A DNA stretch of 64,000 nt from Bradyrhizobium sp. CB2312 (GTDB lineage: Bacteria > Pseudomonadota > Alphaproteobacteria > Rhizobiales > Xanthobacteraceae), in contig NZ_CP121668.1 of the NCBI RefSeq assembly GCF_029714425.1, positions 4,361,501-4,425,500 of the forward strand, in the 5' to 3' direction. Below, piece by piece: positions 50,261-58,742 of this stretch (positions are counted from its first letter, which is position 1; each line of letters begins with the position of its first letter). The position numbers and the translations under genes are program-made. The notes beneath the pieces are model-generated. The model saw nothing but the letters and a program-made list of their open reading frames with translations, was not told the origin of the DNA and searched no databases.

Positions 50261-50629
50261 ATGGGAATCCTGGACTCGCTGGAAAACAACCCCGCCTTGC
50301 GTAGCGCGCTCGGCCAGCTCGGCGCCGCCGTGCTCCCGGCCGTGCTGAACGAGGTGCTCGGCAGCAACAATCAGGGCGGCCTCAGTGCGATCGTCGCAAA
50401 GCTCCAGCAGTCCGGCTTCGGCGAGCAGGTCAAATCCTGGCTCGGCAACGGCCAGAACCTGCCGATCTCGGCCGATCAGCTCCGGGCCGTGCTTGGCAAC
50501 GACACCGTCCGCCAGCTGGCCGCGCGCTACAACATTCCCGTCGATCAGCTGGGCGAGATCCTGGCCCAGGAGCTGCCCAAGGCGGTGGATCACGCTAGCC
50601 CCGACGGCCATTTGCCCCATACCGCCTGA
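50261..50629 (+). CDS. YidB-family protein (DUF937)
   Basis: A 122-residue protein MGILDSLENNPALRSALGQL with GGLSAIVAKLQQSGFGEQVK and WLGNGQNLPISADQLRAVLG, typical of YidB/DUF937. AAGGAGAG is upstream. Small helical protein of unknown role in envelope or stress biology. Confidence 0.85.
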   Translation: MGILDSLENNPALRSALGQLGAAVLPAVLNEVLGSNNQGGLSAIVAKLQQSGFGEQVKSWLGNGQNLPISADQLRAVLGNDTVRQLAARYNIPVDQLGEILAQELPKAVDHASPDGHLPHTA

Positions 50630-50832
50630 AGCGGGCCTTTCCGGCGGCATCATCGGCCGCCCGGTTCCCCGGCCATCTTCCTGAAAACGCTGACAGATCG
50701 GCGTGTTTGGCATGCCGGTATACCACTGGCCAAAGCCGCCGGCCGCGTGCTATACAGCGGCCCGGGTTTAGCCGGTCCGTCGCAGTGGGACCCTGGGCAC
50801 GGCCGGCGCTGTTTGAGTGATGGAGATGGGCG

Positions 50833-51024
50833 TTGAAGCATAAATTCCCCGTGGGAGCGCGCGTACTTTTCACGGCCAGCAACGTCGCGCGCCCGGCTGC
50901 GAGCGGCTCGTACGAGATCATCCGCCTGCTGCCGACGGAAGGCGACGACTGCCAGTACCGCATCAAGAGCTCGACCGAAGCCTTCGAACGCGTCGCCAAG
51001 GAAAGCCAGCTCGCGCTGTCCTGA
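50833..51024 (+). CDS. Small conserved-looking protein, TTG start
   Basis: A 63-residue frame starting LKHKFPVGARVLFTAS with TTG after GGAG..GGGCG, beta-rich (YEIIRLLPTEGDDCQYRIKS) and ending in a short helix. This resembles a small SH3-like or Tudor-like barrel. The function is unknown. Confidence 0.6.
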   Translation: MKHKFPVGARVLFTASNVARPAASGSYEIIRLLPTEGDDCQYRIKSSTEAFERVAKESQLALS

Positions 51025-51176
51025 AGGCCACCGGCGCCTTGTCGCGCCTCAAGGAATTTGTATCCTGCCGCCGTCAAAAGGCCCGCTTCACCTTCGCAAG
51101 GTGGGCCGGGGCCAGTTGCCGACTCGCGGTGCTCGCTTGATCATTCGCTCTCAGCTCGCGTGAGGGGACGTCGCGC

Positions 51177-52175
51177 ATGGACTTGGCAGGGGCCACTTCG
51201 CTCGACCAAATCTGGCGCTTGTCGGCCTTCCCGATGTGGATGACGCTGGCCGCTGCCGGTTTATTCGGATTGATTCTGCTGATCACGCTGCTGCGCGCCG
51301 AGAGAACGATCGCCAACGGTGCACTGACCGTCATGTCGCTGCTCGCCATCGCCATCGCGGTCGCCGCCACCGTGCGCCTCTATGGGCCGCTCGGACACGA
51401 AACGCCGATTGCTGAAGGTCGCACGCAAGCCACGGTCGTCGCGAGCCTGCCGGCGCTGTCCTGCCTCGACGAGCTCGCCGGCGAGACCGTGGCCGCCGGC
51501 TGCGAGAAGGCGCTGTTCGGCGCGCCCGACGCGGCCGCCGCCGCCGTCGTCTATACCGCAAGCCGGATCGACCGGCTGACCGCACTCGGCGATGCCGCAA
51601 CTGCCGAGAAGAGCCTGACACCGGACATGAAGCTGCTGCGCAAGACGCTGGAGCACGATCGCTATGGCCTGGTCGCCCAGGTGCTGGCCGCGCGCGACGG
51701 CTGCACGCAGTTCGATTGCCCCGCGTTCCGCTCGCTGACCGATCAGCAGCAGGTCGCAGCCAACATGGATTCCCATCTCTACGATCAGCTGGTCGCACGC
51801 TACGCGCCGACCTGGAACGCACCCGCGGGGCCGGGGGCGCTGCCGGCCAATGCTGCGCTCGCCGGGCTGCCGCCGTCGCTGCCGACTGGCAAGCCCACCA
51901 ATGCGGAGTTCCCGAGCGCCTCGTCGACGCCGCCGGTCAGCATCATGACTCCCGAGCCGGCGACGGCATCGACGCGCCAGGCCGCGCCTGCCGCAAACGC
52001 CGCGCCAGCCCCCCGCGCACCCGCGGCGGCCTCGGCGCAAGCCGCTGCGCCTGCGGCACCCGCCGCGGCCGCAAAGAAGCAGCCGGCCGCCAAGCGCGCG
52101 CCAGCCGCCGCTCCAGTTCCGCTTGCGCCGCCGCCGGCCGCGACGCCGGCGCCTCCGGCTGCGGATAACGAGTAG
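51177..52175 (+). CDS. Uncharacterised membrane protein with Pro/Ala-rich tail
   Basis: A 332-residue protein. Two hydrophobic segments near the N-terminus (about 20-40 and 49-68), a central helical domain with Cys (about 95-200, with LSCLDELAGETVAAGCEKALF, TQFDCPAF), then more than 100 residues of Pro/Ala-rich low complexity (APAAPAAAAKKQPAAKR and similar). It is found in Bradyrhizobium as a hypothetical protein; no function is known. Confidence 0.7.
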   Translation: MDLAGATSLDQIWRLSAFPMWMTLAAAGLFGLILLITLLRAERTIANGALTVMSLLAIAIAVAATVRLYGPLGHETPIAEGRTQATVVASLPALSCLDELAGETVAAGCEKALFGAPDAAAAAVVYTASRIDRLTALGDAATAEKSLTPDMKLLRKTLEHDRYGLVAQVLAARDGCTQFDCPAFRSLTDQQQVAANMDSHLYDQLVARYAPTWNAPAGPGALPANAALAGLPPSLPTGKPTNAEFPSASSTPPVSIMTPEPATASTRQAAPAANAAPAPRAPAAASAQAAAPAAPAAAAKKQPAAKRAPAAAPVPLAPPPAATPAPPAADNE

Positions 52176-52217
52176 ATCGGCATTCCCAATGCGTGGCCGC
52201 CCGGCTAATGCTGGGGC

Positions 52218-52658
52218 ATGCCACTCCATCTGATCAAGCTCGCCGTCGGCTGCGACTCCGTCAAGGAATTGAAGGAGTGGGTCGCCGAACGGATGCAGAC
52301 CGCCAAGAAGAAGGGTCTGCCGCAACATCACATCCACGTCACGCGCATGGTCCCCAAGCGCGACGCCGAGATCCTGGCAGGCGGATCGCTCTATTGGGTG
52401 ATCAAGGGCGAGATCGCCGCGCGCGAAAAGATCATCGGCATCGAGCCGTTCCGCGACAAGGACGGCATCGGCCGCTGCCGGATCGTGATGCAGCCGAAGG
52501 TGATCCCGCTGTCGCCGCGGCCGATGCGACCGTTCCAGGGCTGGCGCTATCTCACCGACGATTCCGTGCCGCCCGATCTCGGCAAATCCGCCGCCGGCTC
52601 GATCGCGGCCATGCCGGAGCCGATGCGGCGCGAGCTGCGCGATCTCGGGCTGCTGTGA
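52218..52658 (+). CDS. DUF1489-family protein
   Basis: A 146-residue protein with PLHLIKLAVGCDSVKEL, HHIHVTRMVPKR and LAGGSLYWVIKGEIAAR, then PMRPFQGWRYL. This is the DUF1489 family, universally present in alphaproteobacteria, with unknown function. It is convergent with the next gene. Confidence 0.88.
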   Translation: MPLHLIKLAVGCDSVKELKEWVAERMQTAKKKGLPQHHIHVTRMVPKRDAEILAGGSLYWVIKGEIAAREKIIGIEPFRDKDGIGRCRIVMQPKVIPLSPRPMRPFQGWRYLTDDSVPPDLGKSAAGSIAAMPEPMRRELRDLGLL

Positions 52659-52667
52659 GGCCGCTGC

Positions 52668-53417
52668 TCACTGCGGCGTGACGATATGCAGCCGCGCCCA
52701 GTCCGCGGGCGGCACCACGATCGGACGTCCGCCTTCGCCGACGCCGTCGACGATGTCGACCAGTGCGGGCTCGACGCCCATCTCGAGCAGGTATTTGCGG
52801 TATTGCTCGCCAAAGATCACGGTCAGGCTCTCGCGCTGCTCGGGCGCGACATTGGGCGCGCGGCGGTTGCGGATCGAGCGGCCCGTCAGCACCACCTTGG
52901 CGCCTTCTGGCAGGCTGCGATGCACGCCGCCGGCGAGCATGAGGATGCAGGCGAGATCACAGGCCGGATCCGGTACCGACACCTTGGCGTCGAGCGGGCC
53001 GCCCGGACGCTTCAGCGCAAAGCAATCGCCCTCGGACTTGCCGACACAGGCCTCGACCTCGGTCGCGCCTGCGGTGGCGTCGAGGCCGTGGTCGCGCAGG
53101 ATGCGGCCCATGCTGACGGCAACGTTGAGATTGGACCCGCCCCAGCTATGGATGATGATCGGCAGCTTGCCTCCCGCCTGGCGATCGAGGATCGCGATCA
53201 GCCGCTTGTAGCTGTCCCATTGCACCGTGCCCTCGGCGGCGATCCAGTCGGAGCAGCCTGGTCCGCAGGCGCCAGCAGGGCCATGAGCGACATAGAAGAT
53301 CATGGCATCGGTCGGCGAACCATACAGGCCGATCGGCGGCCGCTGCTGCGCCGGTGCGGCGGTCGCGGCGACGAGCGTCAACATGCCGCTCACGATCATC
53401 ATGCGGATGGACGACAT
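52668..53417 (-). CDS. Exported ClpP-like protein (COG3904-type)
   Basis: A 249-residue protein: signal peptide MSSIRMMIVSGMLTLVAATA with cleavage near APAQ; then a fold with HSWGGSNLNVAVSMGRILRD, LACILMLAGGVHRSLPEGAK and VLTGRSIRNRR. The G-G-x-x-x-x-x-x-x-x-G-R-x-x-R and G-G-V-H-R spacings resemble ClpP/SppA-like periplasmic proteins of COG3904, but the catalytic Ser is replaced at the usual CaSAC position. The start is uncertain (other ATG upstream in frame). Role unknown. Confidence 0.6.
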   Translation of the reverse strand: MSSIRMMIVSGMLTLVAATAAPAQQRPPIGLYGSPTDAMIFYVAHGPAGACGPGCSDWIAAEGTVQWDSYKRLIAILDRQAGGKLPIIIHSWGGSNLNVAVSMGRILRDHGLDATAGATEVEACVGKSEGDCFALKRPGGPLDAKVSVPDPACDLACILMLAGGVHRSLPEGAKVVLTGRSIRNRRAPNVAPEQRESLTVIFGEQYRKYLLEMGVEPALVDIVDGVGEGGRPIVVPPADWARLHIVTPQ

Positions 53418-53491
53418 GCCTTGCCGCTCGGCTCGTTCCCTCACGCCAATCATCCATCCGGGCGAGGGCGCGTGCAAGTCGATCCCGCCGG

Positions 53492-54343
53492 TTACACCGC
53501 GATATTGTCGATCAGCCGTGTCGTGCCGAGCTTGGCCGCCACCAGGATCCGCAACGGGCCGTCCGCGCGCGAGATGACCGGTGCCAGCGTCTCGGCGTGG
53601 CGGGCCTCGAAATAGTCGAGCGCGAAACCGGCCGCCTCGATCGTCTCGGCGCCCCGCGTCATCGCGCTTCCGAGGGCTTCGCCGGCGCGGATGCGGCCGG
53701 CGCTGTCCTTCATGGCGCGGTAGAGCGTGGTCGCGGTCTGCCGCTCCTCCGCCGAGAGGTAGACGTTGCGCGAGGACATCGCGAGCCCGTCGCGCTCGCG
53801 CACCGTGCGGGAGCCGATCACCTTGATGCCGAGGTCGAGATCCCGCGCCATCTGCGTCACCACCCGCAATTGCTGAAAGTCCTTCTCGCCGAAAATCGCA
53901 ACGTCTGGCCGGCACTGCGTGAACAGCTTGCCGACGACGGTGGCTACGCCACCGAAGAAGTGCGGCCGGAAGCGGTCCTCGAGGCCGGCCATCGCCGGTC
54001 CCTCCGGTACGATGCGGGTTGCAAAGCCGTCCGGATACATGGCCTCGACGCCGGGATGCCAGACGATGTCGACGTCCTCGGCCGCGAGCTTGGCGATGTC
54101 GGCCTTCCAGGTGCGCGGATAGGCGCCGAAATCCTCAGTCGGCGCGAACTGGGTCGGGTTGACGAAGATCGATACGACGACGCGGCTGGCGCGCCGCTTG
54201 GCGAGGCGCACCAGCGACACATGCCCGTCATGGAGTGCCCCCATGGTCGGGACCAGCGCGATCGTGGCCTTTCGCTTGCGTAGGTTGTCGACGGCGCGTC
54301 GCAGGGTGGGGACCGTGCGGGCGATCAAGGGGCTTCGTGACAT
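53492..54343 (-). CDS. panC: Pantothenate synthetase
   Basis: A 283-residue PanC, which joins pantoate and beta-alanine with ATP to pantothenate. It has the HIGH-like motif [36 protein letters not shown] and the KMSKS-like SSRNVYLS. The open frame extends upstream to 54565 but the protein-like start is ATG 54343. It is divergent from mipZ; panB is not in the window. Confidence 0.96.
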   Translation of the reverse strand: MSRSPLIARTVPTLRRAVDNLRKRKATIALVPTMGALHDGHVSLVRLAKRRASRVVVSIFVNPTQFAPTEDFGAYPRTWKADIAKLAAEDVDIVWHPGVEAMYPDGFATRIVPEGPAMAGLEDRFRPHFFGGVATVVGKLFTQCRPDVAIFGEKDFQQLRVVTQMARDLDLGIKVIGSRTVRERDGLAMSSRNVYLSAEERQTATTLYRAMKDSAGRIRAGEALGSAMTRGAETIEAAGFALDYFEARHAETLAPVISRADGPLRILVAAKLGTTRLIDNIAV

Positions 54344-54639
54344 CGGGACTCGAATTGGGACTCGACAGGGATGGGAATCGGCGCGGGCGCGGCCCGACGG
54401 CCGGCGGGCTAACCTTAACAAGCGGCGGTCGTCGACGCCATGCATCCGGATGCGGCACAGCAATTCGCGTCGAGCTGCGCGCGATGTTGCGCGTGTGTGG
54501 GCTGGATCACAGGCGCGCCGCCGCACTGCTATACATGATGAAGCACGGCGCGTTGCAATTTGCATTAACTGTCACGCATTTCACTTGACCGCAGACGCGG
54601 TCAACTCGAAGATATTCGTTAGGGGTGTTGAGGATCGCA
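54344..54639. other. panC-mipZ divergent intergenic region
   Basis: About 300 bases containing the promoters of two divergent genes. No specific motif can be claimed; the sequence near 54500-54590 is less GC-rich (TTGCATTAACTG, GTCACGCATTTCACTTG) and probably holds the mipZ promoter. Confidence 0.45.
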
Positions 54640-55563
54640 ATGCTTGTGCAAGCTAGCCAAGGCCAATCCGGCTCGGCGCATGTGGTCGTGCTCGGAAACG
54701 AAAAGGGCGGCTCCGGCAAGTCGACCACCGCCTTGCACATCGCCGTTGCGCTCCTGAAGGCCGGCCAGCGCGTCGCCACCATCGACCTCGATTGCCGGCA
54801 GCAAAGCTTTACCCGCTACATCAGCAACCGCTCCGCCTGGGCCCGCCGCACCGGGCTCGGCCTCGAGCTGCCGGTGCATCGCTGCATCAAGCTCGGCGAG
54901 ACCATGCAGATCGCCGACAACGAGAACTCGGAGTTCCAGCAGTTCATGGAAGCGGTCTCGGCGGTCGAGCGCAGCTTCGACTTCATCGTCATCGATACGC
55001 CCGGCACCGACAGCTATCTGATGCGGCTTGCGCACTCGATGGCCGACACCCTGGTGACGCCGATCAACGACAGCTTCCTCGACTTCGACGTGCTCGGCAC
55101 CGTCGATCCTGCCAACTACGCGGTGACGGGCGAGAGCCATTACGCCGAGATGGTGCGCGATGTCAGGCGCAAGCGCCGCCAACTCGACGGCGCGACCACC
55201 GACTGGATCGTCGTCCGCAACCGCCTGTCGATGCTCGGCTCCCGCAACAAGCAGCTCGTCGCCGACGGCTTGAAGGATCTGTCGCTGCGACTCGGCTTCC
55301 GCTACGTCGACGGCTTCGCCGAACGCGTCGTCTATCGCGAATTCTTCCCGCGCGGCCTGACCGCGCTGGACGAGATCGACGAGGCCACGCTCGGCATGCG
55401 GCCCAATCTCGGCCATCTCACCGCGCGGGAGGAGGTGACCAGCCTGCTCCGTCAGCTCAAGCTGCCGCTCGACGAGCGCGGCCGCCGTCGCGCCGCCAAC
55501 CGGGCCGAGTGGTTCAGCCAGGTCGACAAGCCGCTCGAGGTCCACGACATCCTCGGCGCCTGA
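54640..55563 (+). CDS. mipZ: ParA/MipZ-type division-site positioning ATPase
   Basis: A 307-residue deviant Walker ATPase. Walker A is KGGSGKST (residues 22-29), Walker A' IDLDCRQQ, Walker B FIVIDTPG. The extended helices and QQSF / FDVLG segments agree with MipZ of alphaproteobacteria, which forms gradients and inhibits FtsZ at the poles. TTGAGGATC lies upstream of the ATG. Confidence 0.9.
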   Translation: MLVQASQGQSGSAHVVVLGNEKGGSGKSTTALHIAVALLKAGQRVATIDLDCRQQSFTRYISNRSAWARRTGLGLELPVHRCIKLGETMQIADNENSEFQQFMEAVSAVERSFDFIVIDTPGTDSYLMRLAHSMADTLVTPINDSFLDFDVLGTVDPANYAVTGESHYAEMVRDVRRKRRQLDGATTDWIVVRNRLSMLGSRNKQLVADGLKDLSLRLGFRYVDGFAERVVYREFFPRGLTALDEIDEATLGMRPNLGHLTAREEVTSLLRQLKLPLDERGRRRAANRAEWFSQVDKPLEVHDILGA

Positions 55564-55907
55564 CAGGGGCGGTATAAGACTACTTCCCTAGCGGTTCGTG
55601 CGATCGGTTCCCGCTGGAACTGAGCGGGCATTCGATCGTTTCACCCACGTTAACTGCGAAATTGAACCCGATCGAGACCGGTTGCGTCCGATAGTGACCT
55701 GCACGCTGACGTAGCCGTAGCAGTATGGGTTGCCCAAGAATCGTGTGCGGCGCACAATGAAAGGGCTGTCAGCTCACAATATTTACGCTTCCTGTCACGT
55801 GGCTGTGACATATATTAGGGAATAGGCGACAAGGGGCCAGAGAGCCCCGGAAGAACACGATTTTCAACAGGGATTCAGGCCGTAAGAGCCTGAGGCTGAG
55901 GACGAAA
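55564..55907. other. Intergenic region between mipZ and the hydrolase gene
   Basis: 344 bases with AT-rich TATATTA at 55811-55817 and a CACGTGGCTGTGACA context, likely promoter of the hydrolase gene. No coding frame. Confidence 0.45.
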
Positions 55908-56768
55908 ATGAAGCGTGGAATTGCCGTTCTGGTTTCGGTCAGTGCCCTCTGCGGCATCGCCTATTTCACGGCGAGCAAGTGGGCGATCAAGCATGAGACC
56001 ATCACTTTCTACGACGCTTCGCGCGACAACCGTCCGGTGCCCGTCGACATCGCGATCCGCCGCGACAAGGAAATGCAGGCCAATGCCGGCATGATCACGC
56101 TGCCGGTCGCAGTGATCAATCACGGCAACACCGTCAAGAACACCGAGTACGGCTTCCTCGCCAACATCTTCGCTGCGCGTGGCTACATGGTCGTGAGCCC
56201 GCAGCACGACCTGCCGACCGATCCTCCGATGGTGACCAAGCCCGGCGAGCTCTATGTCGGCCGTCTGCCGCAGATCCTGCGCGGCGTTGCCAACATCCAC
56301 CTCGCCATGCAGGAACTGAAGAAGGTTCAGCCCAACGCCGACTACGACAAGGTGACGATGGTCGGCCACTCCATGGGCGGCGACATCACGATGTACTTCG
56401 CCAAGCAGTATCCGGATGAGGTCAAGAAGGTCGTCACGCTCGACAATCTGCGCGTGCCCTTCGTCACCGCCGGCAAGTTCAAGATCCTGTCGTTCCGTTC
56501 GCAGGACCCGCAGTTCAAGACCGACGCGGGTGTGATCCCGACGGATGAGGAATGCGAGAAGGCCGGCATCCAGGTCGTGAAGACCGAATTCCAGCATAAC
56601 GACATGCGCGATACCGGTCCGGATGCCGCCAAGAACTCGATCCAGAGCATGCTCGATAAATTCCTGAGCTCGACTGACAGCGAGGTGGCGCCGGTCGACA
56701 CGCAATCGTCCCCGCCCAAGATCCTCGAGCCCGGTCCGGTCGCTCTGATGGCGCCTGCGAAGGGCTGA
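55908..56768 (+). CDS. Alpha/beta-fold hydrolase, exported or anchored
   Basis: A 286-residue protein. The N-terminus has a hydrophobic segment (IAVLVSVSALCGIAYFTASK) that may be a signal or anchor, then the hydrolase fold with GHSMGGDIT (nucleophile Ser elbow), HGNTVKN (oxyanion region) and QHNDMRDTGP near the end (catalytic His). It is a likely esterase or lipase-type enzyme of the periplasm; substrate unknown. Confidence 0.85.
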   Translation: MKRGIAVLVSVSALCGIAYFTASKWAIKHETITFYDASRDNRPVPVDIAIRRDKEMQANAGMITLPVAVINHGNTVKNTEYGFLANIFAARGYMVVSPQHDLPTDPPMVTKPGELYVGRLPQILRGVANIHLAMQELKKVQPNADYDKVTMVGHSMGGDITMYFAKQYPDEVKKVVTLDNLRVPFVTAGKFKILSFRSQDPQFKTDAGVIPTDEECEKAGIQVVKTEFQHNDMRDTGPDAAKNSIQSMLDKFLSSTDSEVAPVDTQSSPPKILEPGPVALMAPAKG

Positions 56769-56797
56769 CCTCTCGTTTCAGTCGATCCGATCTTCGA

Positions 56798-56831
56798 AGC
56801 CCCCGTCGGCGTCAGCCCGCGGGGGCTTTGC
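56798..56831 (+). terminator. Intrinsic terminator-like hairpin
   Basis: Arms AGCCCCCG (56799-56806) and CGGGGGCT (56821-56828), followed by TTT. It lies just after the hydrolase gene, before the VWA gene. Confidence 0.65.
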
Positions 56832-56891
56832 ACATTGACCGGGCCGTCGTTGCTGACCACATTAGCTGCTCACGCAAGGCGAAAAGCAGAG

Positions 56892-57641
56892 ATGTCGGGC
56901 GAACCGATCAAACCGCGTGGTGGCGATGCCGTCTCGGCGCAAGCGGACGGTGCGCCGTCGAAGGCGAGGACATCGACCTCGGAGGACATCACCGCCTTCG
57001 TCGCCAAGGCGCGCGCGCTGTCACCACATGCGCCCGGTGCGAAGGGGCGACTGATCTTCGCGCTGGATGCGACGATGAGCCGGCAGCCGACCTGGGACAT
57101 GGCCTGCGCGCTCCAGGCTGACATGTTCCGCGAAGCCGCAGCGCTCGGCAGTCTCGACATCCGGCTGGTCTATTATCGCGGTTTCAACGAATGCCGCGCC
57201 ACGGGCTGGATCTCCGACAGCAGCAAGCTCGCGACGCTGATGAGCAAGATCGATTGCCGCGGCGGCGACACCCAGATCGGCAAGGTGCTGAGCGAGGCTC
57301 GGCGCGAAGCGGTTGCCTCCGGCGTGCGCGCCGTCGTCTTCGTCGGCGATGCCATGGAGGAAAAGGTCGACGAGCTCTGCGCCAAGGCCGGCGAGCTCGG
57401 CATGCTCAAGGTCCCGGTGTTCCTGTTTCAGGAAGGCCATGACACCGTGGCCGAGCGGGCGTTTCGCGAGATCGCGCGGCTGACCGGCGGCGCCTGGTGC
57501 CGGTTCGATCCCGGCGCGGCGGCGCAACTGCGCGAGCTGCTGCGCGCCGCCGCGGCCTACGCCGTCGGCGGCCGCGAGGCGCTGTTGAAACTGGCGAAGG
57601 GCGAGAGCGGCGCGGCCAGGCTGATCGGCCAGTTGAAGTAG
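56892..57641 (+). CDS. VWA-domain-type protein
   Basis: A 249-residue protein. A polar N-terminal tail (about 1-50) is followed by a VWA-like fold: LIFALDATMSRQPTWDMA (MIDAS D-x-T-x-S variant), GGDTQIGKVL and AVVFVGDAMEE. The MIDAS motif is DATMS, close to DxSxS. GGCGAAAAGCAG precedes ATG 56892 weakly. It is followed 152 bases later by a J-domain gene; both could be in one transcript. Confidence 0.82.
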   Translation: MSGEPIKPRGGDAVSAQADGAPSKARTSTSEDITAFVAKARALSPHAPGAKGRLIFALDATMSRQPTWDMACALQADMFREAAALGSLDIRLVYYRGFNECRATGWISDSSKLATLMSKIDCRGGDTQIGKVLSEARREAVASGVRAVVFVGDAMEEKVDELCAKAGELGMLKVPVFLFQEGHDTVAERAFREIARLTGGAWCRFDPGAAAQLRELLRAAAAYAVGGREALLKLAKGESGAARLIGQLK

Positions 57642-57793
57642 GCTAGGCCGGCGCGGCCTTCGTTACCGCTGGGCGTGCCGAAATGTTCGGACAGGGCGCT
57701 TATCGGCAAACGAACGTCTCGTGTCACCAGCCGATCGTGGACGTGGACGAAGGACGCCATGCTTTTTGACAACAGGGCGACTATATTCCGGCC

Positions 57794-58519
57794 ATGACTC
57801 TGATCGCCGGCGCTGTCGCCGTTATCACGCTCTATCTGCTGCTCCAGATGTTCCGCTCCGCCAATCCGGCGGTGCTGGCGCGCACCATCAAGTTCGGCGG
57901 CGGCGTCGTGGCGCTGGCGGTTGCGGCCTTCACGGGTCTGCGGGGCGAGTTGGCGGTGGCGATCCCGCTCGGGCTCATGGGCGCTGGGCTGCTCGGCTGG
58001 ACGCCGCTGGCAAACGCCGGCTTCGGCAATATCGGCGGGCTGTTCGGTGGCGGGGCGACGCGCCCGACCGGTCAGGCCTCACGCGTGCGCTCGCAGTTCC
58101 TGGACATGCAGCTCGACCACGATTCCGGCCAGCTCGCGGGCCGGATCGTCGCCGGGCCCAATGCCGGGCGTGATCTCGACGAGTTCGATCTTGCTGGCCT
58201 GCTGGCGATGGTCCCGGCGTTCGACGCCGAGAGCGTGGCCTTACTTGAAAGCTATCTGGACCGCCGGTTTCCCGCTTGGCGTCAGAACGCGCAAGGCGAT
58301 GCGGCAGGGCGGCAGCGCGGCGCGGCGCCGGGCGGCAAAATGACGGCGGAGGAAGCCTATCAGATCCTTGGCCTGCAGCCGGGGGCGGGGCGCGACGACA
58401 TCAGCCGGGCGCACAAGTCCCTGATGAAGAAACTCCATCCCGACCAGGGGGGCTCGACGTATCTCGCCGCCCGTGTAAACGAGGCCAAGGATACTCTGCT
58501 TCGTACGCATAACGGCTAA
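57794..58519 (+). CDS. Membrane-anchored J-domain protein (Tim14/Pam18-like layout)
   Basis: A 241-residue protein. One to three hydrophobic segments at the N-terminus (about 3-20, 35-55, 57-76), a linker, and a C-terminal J domain (about 180-240) with YQILGLQPGAGRDDISRAH and LMKKLHPDQGG (HPD motif), ending in ARVNEAKDTLLR. The J domain at the C-terminus after membrane segments is the topology of Tim14/Pam18 rather than DnaJ. It stimulates a Hsp70 at the membrane in that family. The function here is inferred. Confidence 0.85.
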   Translation: MTLIAGAVAVITLYLLLQMFRSANPAVLARTIKFGGGVVALAVAAFTGLRGELAVAIPLGLMGAGLLGWTPLANAGFGNIGGLFGGGATRPTGQASRVRSQFLDMQLDHDSGQLAGRIVAGPNAGRDLDEFDLAGLLAMVPAFDAESVALLESYLDRRFPAWRQNAQGDAAGRQRGAAPGGKMTAEEAYQILGLQPGAGRDDISRAHKSLMKKLHPDQGGSTYLAARVNEAKDTLLRTHNG

Positions 58520-58694
58520 CTCCGGCACCACGCCACAAACGCCCGTACCGCGTGAACTCCGCTTACTCCATTTGCCGTCGCCCTGATGCCCGCCATTGTC
58601 GGCGTGGTCGGTCCCTTGTGTAAAGTTTTAACCGTAAATTCTTGACGAGAGGTTGTCGTGGATCAGCCTTTGGCGTCACCGCATCGCAAACGAA

Positions 58695-58721
58695 AAATGC
58701 CCGCGCAGGGCGCGGGCATTT
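58695..58721 (-). terminator. Intrinsic terminator of the carboxypeptidase gene
   Basis: AAATGCCCGCGC and GCGCGGGCATTT form a strong stem with a short AGG-type loop; on the minus strand it ends in TTTTTCG, so it terminates the minus-strand gene that ends at 58743. Confidence 0.8.
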
Positions 58722-58742
58722 GCTTTGGAAAGGTCCGGTGGA

